Shown here one piece after another: positions 57,701-64,000 of a stretch of 64,000 bases of DNA (positions are counted from its first letter, which is position 1; each line of letters opens with the position of its first letter). The notes beneath the pieces were generated by a model. That model saw only the letters and a program-made list of their open reading frames with translations, made no database searches and was not told the DNA's origin. Both the position numbers and the translations under genes were made by a program. The DNA comes from Pyxicephalus adspersus (taxonomy: Eukaryota; Chordata; Amphibia; Anura; Pyxicephalidae). The DNA is taken from positions 156,595,912-156,659,911 of the forward strand of contig NC_092860.1 in NCBI RefSeq assembly GCF_032062135.1, read 5' to 3'.

Positions 57701-60340
57701 TGCAGGCAGATGAAGGAGTGATGTTAGTTGCTATGAAAAGTGCTGCAAGTAGAGGGTGAAGATGGTGATGATGATGTTGATGTTACTCCCTGAATTAATT
57801 CTCCTGATGTTTAAATAGAAGTGCTTTGGGTCCTCAATATGGATGGATGAACATAGGGGACATATCACTGATCAGCAGTGTAAGGAGTCACCTAATCAAT
57901 GACTAAAGTATGAGAAAACCCTAGCGGCCACCTTTGTAATGGGTTATGTATTGACCACTAAGTTATTGGGACACATCCCATTATTGTAGAGAGCCACATC
58001 ACTGACCCCCAGTGAAATCACATCAATGAGCATCAATGTAACTATAATTTGCTAGGGCCATGTTGGCACACCCTTTGAGCCAATGAAGAGCAAGTGAACC
58101 AAACTGTGACCAAATATTTAAAAAAAAAGCAAATCACGTAAAATCTTTTTCTGCTTGGTTTTGGTTAGTGGGATCAGTCTTAACAAACAGGTAAAAGTTT
58201 TAAAGACAAGTAATACATTGAAATATATCTACTGAAGGCCAGAAGATGTCTAATGAACTATTGCTCAGCGCCCTCCCTTCCGTGATTTTCTCTGGTCCAA
58301 CAAAACCTTCTGCATTTGTTCTTCATTGAAAAACTTTCTGAGGAAATTTGCAAACATTCCTGTACATGTACATTGTCATTCCATGCACTAATCGGATTCT
58401 AACTAATGATATTTTGGTTTTAGGTTCCCCAAGCTCGATGCAATGATCTGTGTCCCCCAGGATCCAGAAAAGCTCCAACTGGAAGAATCCATAGCTGCTG
58501 CTATCACTGTGTACTGTGTTCTGACGGGGAAATCGCCAAACTACCAGGTGATAAATATTAACAAGGTATTATTAAAGCAAGTATCTATAAGAATGATTTT
58601 GATTGCAGCACAAATGGGTCTTTTTTTTTTTTTTTTGGAAGAAGAAAGGAGAAGTAAGAAAAAATGTGTTATATAGACAATGTCGGAACCTGGCAGCATC
58701 AGTAATCCGTATACAATGCAGCAGCAGTGCCATATCTATGAGGGTGTCCAACCAATAATGATTCTTTTCTTTGAATAAACATATATGAAGGACCCCATAA
58801 TCTACAAATGTTCTGCAGTTGAAGACCTTAGACAGTGCCCCTGATTCATCAAGCAAAATCGGATTATCGGTCGCGCATTCGGCCGGCAGATTCAGGATGC
58901 GAGTGGACGCGCGCACTCGAGTCCCGGACCGCGGTAATCCGCAATCGCGGGTCGCGCGTATTTTCGCGCTTCCAGCGATTGCGGATTTCAATGATGAATC
59001 AGGGGCAGTGTCACAACATGGTCATCAATCTGCTCACCTCACCTAGGTATAATTGCTGGAAATGGTGATTGCTGATATGTACCTGTAAAACCTGCAAACC
59101 TTTCTCTTCCTTCCCCTCTTTGGTGTGCAGAACCTACTTGTAGATCTGATTTCCTCTAGTTGTTTCTTGACAAGCACTATTATCTCTGTCTTTAAGCCTG
59201 TTTGCCATTTTAGTTACATTTCCAGCATAAGCCTACTTTTTATTAGTTACCTATGGTGTTAGGGTGATATAGGGAATGTGGATGATATTGTGAGATGTTG
59301 TTTGCACACATTTTTAACAGTTTATTTTTTTTCTTTACTTTAATATTGTACGTTTCAAACAATACAAGGCATACTGCAAATCAGTGTAATAGTCATACTG
59401 ATGTGTAACTGTGTGTTTTTTCTTTCCTGCAGACAGTGAGATATGCCACAAATGTCCTGACGACCAGTGGCCGGATGAGAGAAAGGTGAACTGTATTCCT
59501 AAAACATATGAATATCTGTCCTATGAGAAGGATTTCATGATTCAGACATTTCATGTATTTGCTTGGTTATGTTCTACTGTAACTGTCTTTATATTGACAT
59601 TGTTTATTATATTTCGGGACACTCCAATAGTGAAAGCCAATAACCGGAATGTGAGTTTCATCCTCCTGACCTCCATCTTGCTGAGCTTCCTTTGTGTCTT
59701 CCTGTTCCTTGGTCGTCCTGTGGATATAACGTGCATGCTGAGACAAATATCATTTGGGATCTTCTTCTCCATCGCTGTGTCTTCTGTTCTGGCCAAGACT
59801 ATCACAGTCTGCATTGCCTTCAAAGCCTCCAAACCTGGCAGTGTATGGAGGAAGTGGGTGGGGGAGAAGATTTCTAATTCTGTTGTTCTAATCTGTTCCT
59901 CTGTCCAGGTTCTGATCTGTGCTATTTGGCTATCAGTGTCTCCTCCCTACCAAGAGTATGACTTGCACTTCTCTCCTGGGAAGATCATCATTCAGTGTAA
60001 TGAAGGGTCAGTTATCGGGTTCTACTCCATGTTGGGTTATATGGGGTTTCTGGCAGCTGTGAGTTTTGTTCTGGCTTTCATGGTGAGGACATTACCGGAC
60101 AGTTTTAATGAGGCCAAGTACATCACCTTCAGCATGCTGGTGTTCTGCAGTGTGTGGATTACCATGATCCCGGCCTATCTGAGCACCAAAGGGCAATACA
60201 TGGTGGCTGTGGAGGTATTCGCCATATTGGCCTCCAGTGCTGGGTTATTAGGCTGTATATTCTTCCCTAAATGTTACATAATTATCATAAAACCTGAGAG
60301 AAATTCTAGAAGATGTATTTTGGAAAAGTTCGAGTCATGA
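45530..60340 (+). CDS. Intact vomeronasal type-2 receptor (V2R, family C GPCR), six exons
   Basis: Exons are 45530-45774, 49705-49996, 53686-54465, 56434-56664, 58424-58547 and 59433-60340. All introns are GT-AG, phases agree (2,0,0,0,1), and the exons sum to 2580 nt, giving 859 residues plus stop. This matches the usual V2R length and six-exon plan. A signal peptide is followed by an ANF-receptor-type ligand-binding domain (about residues 25-510), a nine-cysteine NCD3G linker (exon 5 and start of exon 6), and a 7TM domain with family hallmarks ([41 protein letters not shown]). Proteins of this family act as chemosensory receptors in the plasma membrane of vomeronasal or olfactory neurons, usually for peptides or amino acids; the ligand here is unknown. 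The start is the ATG after a conserved leader. Introns are full of repeats. A calcium-sensing or taste receptor is a less likely alternative. Confidence 0.93.
46130..47480 (+). mobile_element. L1/Tx1 LINE 3' fragment in intron 1 of V2R gene B
   Basis: Reads SWIGRINAxKMSYLPRxLYF, FRVLPIRVKPYIL, SLQSKIEKFIRGSTRPRI, NGGLNILILDNYYKAAHIA and NSIMWNPPVYRPN. This is the post-RT region of L1/Tx1 ORF2. A frameshifted and AT-rich tail follows to about 47480. Confidence 0.75.
47507..47946. mobile_element. MITE, GTACACAC-terminus family
   Basis: Left end TAAAGCTACGTACACACTTC, right end GAAGTGTGTACGCAGTTTA. The interior is dense in CGATCGTTCG words with alternating inverted repeats. Same family as 30600-31026 and 54718-55056. 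Confidence 0.75.
48110..49440. repeat. Minisatellite of about 60-bp units, split by a piggyBac element
   Basis: Units (AATCCATTGTTAATCATGAT, GAGCAATGGCCAGAACCCAC) run 48110-48364 and resume at 49374-49440. The copies differ at 5-10% of positions. Introns of gene B hold this array. Confidence 0.8.
48369..49369. mobile_element. piggyBac-type non-autonomous element, 1001 bp
   Basis: TTAA at 48365-48368 and 49370-49373. Inverted termini CCACCTGAGCG and CCACCTAGCCGG. The left half contains four tandem palindromic units (TTTTGTATTGGATTGGATAC and its complement) at 48540-48880. The right half has GC-rich repeats of GCCGGTATCTTGTGTTCGG. Open frames here are repeat translation, not genes. Confidence 0.85.
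49705..49996 (+). CDS. V2R gene B exon 2: ligand-binding domain
   Basis: Acceptor TTTTACAG, donor CCCCAG|GTAGAT, 292 nt. The exon encodes the conserved V2R block with AIDEINKD, LLPNITLGYH and GFVGDA. This is lobe 1 of the Venus flytrap module. The length is identical to exon 2 of gene A. Confidence 0.93.
50042..50830. other. Intron 2 of V2R gene B, unassigned part
   Basis: AT-rich sequence with no recognised element ends. Confidence 0.4.
50840..51298. mobile_element. piggyBac-like element, one end resolved
   Basis: Contains GGTAATCCCGAGTCACACTC like the element at 15862, a palindrome TGTATTGAATGCAATACA-type near 51050-51105, and the right end AACTGCCCGGGAGG before TTAA at 51298-51301. The left end is unclear. 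Confidence 0.55.
51560..52180 (+). mobile_element. LTR-like segment, family of 3340-3905
   Basis: Shares several blocks with 3340-3905 and has the C/T-rich CTGTTCCTGACCCATCG and TTTGACCCCGACTCTGC composition of the Gypsy LTRs here. Ends not resolved. Confidence 0.45.
52190..53685. other. Rest of intron 2 of V2R gene B
   Basis: No supported gene. The sequence GCCACTAGCTGTCCCTCAAA..GCTCACAATCTAAT at 52690-52725 resembles the 3' part of the tRNA-SINE family in inverse-like context, but it is too short to call. Confidence 0.4.
53686..54465 (+). CDS. V2R gene B exon 3: large ligand-binding exon
   Basis: The acceptor is TTTTTTTCTCCAG and the donor AAT|GTAAGT; 780 nt, phase 0 at both ends, open throughout. 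It begins ISHRVIDPLLSDRQKFPNFY and contains FGWNWVGIITSSDG, then YFIYTAVYALAHALH near its end. These are standard V2R exon-3 landmarks. Confidence 0.94.
54718..55056. mobile_element. MITE, GTACACAC-terminus family, in intron 3 of gene B
   Basis: Ends CTTAAGCTACGTACACACGT and, inverted, CTAAAGCTGCGTACACACGT. Interior inverted repeat CCCGATAATCGG/CCGATTATCGGG. No coding capacity. Confidence 0.8.
55250..55764. mobile_element. hAT MITE related to 38013-38512, left end lost
   Basis: The right end GGCTCATCCCTA matches the TAGGGATGAG terminus. The subterminal region has TTTCGCGAAA-type words. The interior has inverted repeats (GTTCTTGGATAGAG around 55370; GATCCCCGGGCACT around 55550). Confidence 0.5.
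55765..56433. other. Rest of intron 3 of V2R gene B
   Basis: No recognisable gene or element. Confidence 0.4.
56434..56664 (+). CDS. V2R gene B exon 4: end of ligand-binding domain
   Basis: 231 nt between acceptor TTTGTAAG and donor AAA|GTAAGT. It begins LHRYIRTVQYT and contains FFNERGELPTE, the usual FD/N-x-G-x-P region of V2Rs, and ends with KWKQDK. The aligned exon of gene A starts LHRYMQTVHYK and ends CWKQNK. Confidence 0.9.
56665..58423. other. Intron 4 of V2R gene B
   Basis: Contains three copies of a 34-bp unit (AATGTAAGAGGGCACTTCAC) at 56745-56830. A direct repeat of about 50 bp (CTGATGTTTAAATAGAAGTG) occurs at 57390 and 57800. The rest is unassigned. Confidence 0.6.
58424..58547 (+). 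CDS. V2R gene B exon 5: cysteine-rich linker (NCD3G)
   Basis: 124 nt, acceptor GGTTTTAG, donor CCAG|GTGATA, phase 1. It encodes VPQARCNDLCPPGSRKAP and then a CCYHCVLC cluster ending in GEIAKLP. Joined to exon 6 it supplies six of the nine NCD3G cysteines. The NCD3G domain couples the Venus flytrap module to the 7TM bundle. Confidence 0.92.
58838..59005. mobile_element. 168-bp MITE in intron 5 of V2R gene B
   Basis: Inverted ends CCCCTGATTCATCA, flanked by CAGTG at 58833-58837 and 59006-59010. GC-rich interior with CGCGCGC words and a palindrome around GCGGTAATCCGC. Superfamily unassigned. Confidence 0.75.
59433..60340 (+). CDS. V2R gene B exon 6: linker end and seven-transmembrane domain
   Basis: Acceptor TTTCCTGCAG; 908 nt ending in TGA at 60338-60340. 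It starts DSEICHKCPDDQWP and then encodes seven hydrophobic segments. [57 protein letters not shown] and PKCYIIIIKPE are all family C V2R signatures. It has no internal stop. Confidence 0.96.
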
Positions 60341-62085
60341 TTTATTATTTTACAAAATATAGTCAACAAAGTTTCTGGCAGCTATTGAATGGTTTGTGTT
60401 TGAAGTGTGTCTGAACTTTAATGTCTATCTGCTCTCTCATAAAACCTTTCTAAGGTTACAATGCTGACTTGTTCCTGTGTTCTTCCATGAAACAATCCCA
60501 TAAAGCCGCTTGAATTATGAACCTGGGCCGTTTATAGTGCTTTGTGTCAGAGCTGTTCATGAAGTTCTTAAACTAATATGAGTTAGAGGTTGTTTACATT
60601 CCATGCACTGGCATCCAATCCTTTCTTTCCTCTGAGGAACAAGAGAAGGTGGACCAGCTAAGGGAGGAAAATGATTAGTCAACCCGTCACAGGCCATGTC
60701 TGAAGAGGGGGTCCAGAGCATGCAGAAAGAGAGGTGACATCGCCTATAGCTTACTGTGAGACTGAGCTAAGTCTGGAGGTGGAGCAGGCAGTATATGAGA
60801 AAGTGTGTGACCCAAAATGGGGTAAAGGACAGGGCATGGAGAATCAGAGAAACATAAACAGGTGATGATCCAAAGGAGGACATAGCAGCAAAAACCTGGG
60901 AGAGGTAGCAGGGTGCCTACAACCAACAATTGTCCCATTGTAGTGGCCACACGTTAGTTCATGTAAATGGGCTATTCCCATTGCTCAGCAGAGGTATGTA
61001 GGAACAGCTGAACACCCATCCCCTCTAGGTCTGGTTACATGGCAATATTATAGCGGGTAATAACACACACAATATATTTTTCTCTCCTGTCAGAAAAAGT
61101 ACACATAGAAACAATTGCTAGCATCTGTTAACAGAAGACAGAACAGAAGGCAAAACAGCTGTTTTACCCTGCCTCCTGTCCAGCCATTGTAGCTGTATCT
61201 TCCCCCCTCCACATTTTTATGTATAAGTAACCACTGCTGTCTGTATTCAGAGGAGGGAACAACTTTGTAGAAACTGTATTGAGATGACCTTAGCCTTCCC
61301 TCCCTCCAGCAATAACAAGGGGCACATTTACAGAGCCAAAAGCTTGAGTCATCATTAACTTTCTCCATATTGTCTTTACCCCTTTAACCCCAAATTCTGT
61401 TGCATTGCTGTTTAGCAAACTGCCCCCCCCCCCCCCCCCAAATTTTGACACAGCCAAATAGTTGTCATCAAAGTAGCTCCACATGCAGCACACTTCCATG
61501 CTTATGCTGCAAAGCCACTGGCACTGCAACTATGCCAAATAGACTAGTGGACACATCAACTTTCCATGATTTTGTGGCAGAGGTAGGGTGCAGCTGACCA
61601 TGGATGCACGGTCCAGTAAGTATGATCTTGTTATCTTGTTAGTACATATCATTAGGGGACTATGGGTGAATCTAGTGGTGTCTGGGCAATAAACCACAAG
61701 GGAAACCCTTACCTAATTTGAGGTACTGTAAAGAGTTGTAGTACCTTCCTCTGACACCTTTTCCTCCTTCTCCCAAGGATATCACCTTGTCAACCACCAC
61801 CATCTAAAAAATCCAATGCAATTTGACAGACACTGCATATACAACATATTATGTAAAAACTGTTAACCTATACATAGAACACTCAGAGCATACTCTACAA
61901 GAAACAGATGCAGTCAGATCAAATATAGAGAACATGTTGATAGATCACATGTTAACAGAAAAAATGGAACATATAAAACCAGTGGTGTACCTATGTGATG
62001 TGATGACATGTATCACTCCTGACAACCATCATTGGCAGATGCAGAAAGTACTATACCAGTACAGCCACAGGGCATGGCAGTTGCC
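60341..62085. other. Downstream of V2R gene B
   Basis: The first 250 bases are the gene's 3' region, shared with the V2R fragment at 37935-38012 and 38521-38650. No AATAAA is near; CATAAA variants occur. A C16-17 run lies at about 61423-61439. No further gene recognised. Confidence 0.5.
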
Positions 62086-62089
62086 AGAC

Positions 62090-62290
62090 CCCCCCATCAC
62101 ATACACACAGCACACCCCCTCTCCGGCACCAAGAGTTTCCAGTATCCTCAGCACAGCTATACACAGTACAGCAGTTTCCAGACGCCCCAGCACAGCTGTA
62201 GAGCATAACAGTTCCCAGACTCCCCAGCACAGTCACACAGCACAGCAGTTTCCAGGCTTCCCAGCACAGCCACGCAGCACAACAATTTTT
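62090..62290. repeat. Tandem repeat of about 35 bp
   Basis: About five copies containing CACAGCAGTTTCCAGAC and CCCCAGCACAGC. The 170-codon ORF crossing it is mostly repeat translation. Confidence 0.75.
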
Positions 62291-62379
62291 CAGACATTAC
62301 ATGAAAGTGCAAATACCCTTAATTTTTTCATCTGATTGATTTTGGGACTTGTTTGGAAGTTTGATTTGGGGGGATCAAA

Positions 62380-62650
62380 GAGGTCAAATTATAGTGTTTG
62401 ATTTGGCGGGTCTGACATTCTAGTGTGATCTGTAGGTCAATGTGGGGGTCTGATTAATAAAATGTTATGGGCATCTGATCTGCGTCATGTGATGAGGGAC
62501 TTTTCTGTTGTATACAATGAGGAGTCTAATCTGCGTCATGAAATAGGAGCCTAATCTGCTTAATGTGATAAAGGGTGTGATCTGAGCTGTGTGATGTGGG
62601 TCTGATCTGTGTTAACTGATTGTGGGGTCTGGTCTGCATTATGTGATTTT
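62380..62650. repeat. Degenerate tandem repeat of about 30 bp
   Basis: Seven or so diverged copies of GGTCTGATCTGCGTCATGTG spaced at 25-40 bases, immediately left of the hAT element. Confidence 0.7.
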
Positions 62651-62658
62651 AATCACTT

Positions 62659-63843
62659 TAGGGATGAGTTAGAAGGCCTCTGACAGTCTTTCCTCAAATT
62701 TCCAAGGGGTCCGCAAAATTTAGCCAAACCAATTTCGCGAATTCCAAATAAAGTCAATTGACCAACTTTAAACAATAATAGCAAAGCCCCTATACATGTT
62801 AGAACCACCAAATTTGCTAGGTAAGTGGAGGAGAACAGTGGCAACAAAGGAAGAATACAAAAGTTCCAAAAGTGGTTTTCCAGAAATTGTCAGGCAAAGT
62901 GAAACAGGCAAATAGGATTTTTTTCGTGATAGCGTACAGAAGGCAGCATAAACATTACGATATCAAGAAAAGGTGGCACTACGTGTGAACTTAACCCAAT
63001 AGCAGCAGTCTCTGCCGTCGAAACAGCAGGTGCTAACTGGCATCATGACCTGATTGACATGTTTTAGGAATGCCACCCATAAAGTTGTGGAGGACCAGAG
63101 ACGGAGCTTGGGTCAGCGAGAGCAGTAGCAGTGTGTGGCCTCTGGTCAGTTATCGCCAGGGAGACCACATTGGTAACTGTCATGGAGAGGTGGGTGTAGT
63201 GCATCGTCAATGCCACCCAGAAGTGTGTAATACAATTTTTGTGAATGGAGTACTTACAGGCGGCAGCAGCAGCAGGAGGCAGTGGGCCCTGACATAGAGT
63301 GTGGACCACATTGGTAACTGGCATCTAGAGCTGGGTATAGTCCATCGTCAGATATTTAACTGTATCAAACGCACAGTTCAACAAAACAGACTAGCTAGTG
63401 GCTCATGTAAAAGTAAAGATGTCTGCCTAACCTTTTCTAAATACACAATATCCTATACTAAACAGTAGTACAGGATATATGCCCTATAAACAATAACAAA
63501 CAACAAATAACTAAGAAGGCTCCTACACTGTCCCTGTCACACTACACGTCTCTCCCTGGGTTTATCCTATACATAGAACACAAGATGGAGTGACTAACCC
63601 CTCCCTCCTTCCCTGTATATATATGCCTGTGCTCAGGTCTCTGCTAATTGGCTGCTGGGCCCTTGCTGTGCATCCTGGGAGCAAGAGGTTTGATCCCAGC
63701 TGCGACTCCCAACGAAGTTTCCACCATTACCTCCCCCTGTTTTTTCCCTTGTTCCTTCGGCGAGAACACCACCTCATGGCAAATCACTAGGCCGTTCGGT
63801 AAGCGAGAAAGGCCCAATTACAAATATCACTTGCTCATTCCCA
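62659..63843. mobile_element. Non-autonomous hAT element, 1185 bp
   Basis: Ends TAGGGATGAG and, inverted, TGGGAATGAG, flanked by AATCACTT (62651-62658) and AAACACTT (63844-63851). It shares termini with 38013-38512 (including the TTTCGCGAATTCC-like word and the CTAGGCCGTTC region). Its interior 62990-63350 has the CTGGCATCTAGAGCTGGGTA blocks of the 17930-22440 domain. Confidence 0.8.
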
Positions 63844-64000
63844 AAACACTTTTATAACCTCTAAACATTGTGCTGTCACCATATTAAATGTGACACTTTC
63901 ATACCTTCACCAGTTACACTGGGAAAGCCTTTTATACACTTCCTGTGTGCAACATTTGTAATGTAAGTTAAAGTAGAATAAAGGTAAGTAATTTGTTGTG

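Noticed and set aside
61823..62335. 170-codon plus-strand ORF
   Set aside because: Its second half is translated 35-bp tandem repeat and the first half has no recognisable motif or splice support.
1..64000. CRISPR arrays, operons or prokaryotic signals
   Set aside because: Introns, SINEs, LINEs and V2R exons show a vertebrate genome; the tandem repeats lack spacer structure.

Overview
The window looks like a vertebrate, probably anuran amphibian, chromosome segment. The evidence is a multi-exon vomeronasal type-2 receptor (V2R, family C GPCR) locus embedded in dense repeats typical of frog genomes: a Ngaro/DIRS-type tyrosine-recombinase retrotransposon, L1/Tx1-type LINEs, an L2/CR1-type LINE fragment, Ty3/Gypsy LTRs, hAT and piggyBac DNA elements and a tRNA-derived SINE. 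The species cannot be told from the sequence. There is one assembly gap (N, 23517-23942).

Host genes. Two V2R genes lie head to head. Gene A (minus strand, exons 1-4 at 15264-4324) is broken by a 4-base duplication and a homopolymer insertion in exon 3, and exons 5-6 are not found before the window edge. Gene B (plus strand, 45530-60340) has six exons that splice in phase into 860 codons (859 residues plus stop) with signal peptide, ligand-binding domain, nine-cysteine linker and 7TM domain; it is the one intact host gene. Between them lies a decayed V2R 7TM-exon fragment (37540-37935). Genes A and B share a TATA box and 5' leader just upstream of the ATG.

Layout. 1-4.3 kb: piggyBac end, solo LTR, hAT element and an LTR-like block. 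4.3-15.3 kb: V2R gene A, whose intron 2 is filled by a Ngaro-like element (about 7.6-13.4 kb, minus) encoding Gag, RT/RNase H, tyrosine recombinase and an SGNH hydrolase, followed by a 300-bp hAT element. 15.5-17.8 kb: L1 fragment split by piggyBac, a Gypsy LTR with the start of gag, and a 150-bp duplicated inverted-repeat element. 17.9-24.6 kb: a hAT-related repeat domain holding a PCED1-like (PC-esterase) pseudogene, an unidentified open exon-like segment, a 97-bp minisatellite, an inverted AT-rich tandem array, the gap, and part of a hAT transposase. 24.6-34.5 kb: L1-type LINEs in both orientations carrying nested insertions (solo LTRs, a 2-kb hAT element, a SINE). 34.5-45.5 kb: L2/CR1 fragment, V2R fragment with a hAT insertion, a deleted hAT transposase gene, L1 and Gypsy pol fragments. 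45.5-60.3 kb: gene B with repeat-filled introns. 60.3-64 kb: short tandem repeats and a complete 1.2-kb non-autonomous hAT element.

The most unusual items are the PCED1-like sequence and the unidentified open segment inside the hAT-related repeat domain, the Ngaro element with an apparently complete recombinase and a hydrolase ORF preceded by a splice-acceptor-like sequence, and several insertions whose empty sites can be read from paralogous or repeated sequence within the window.
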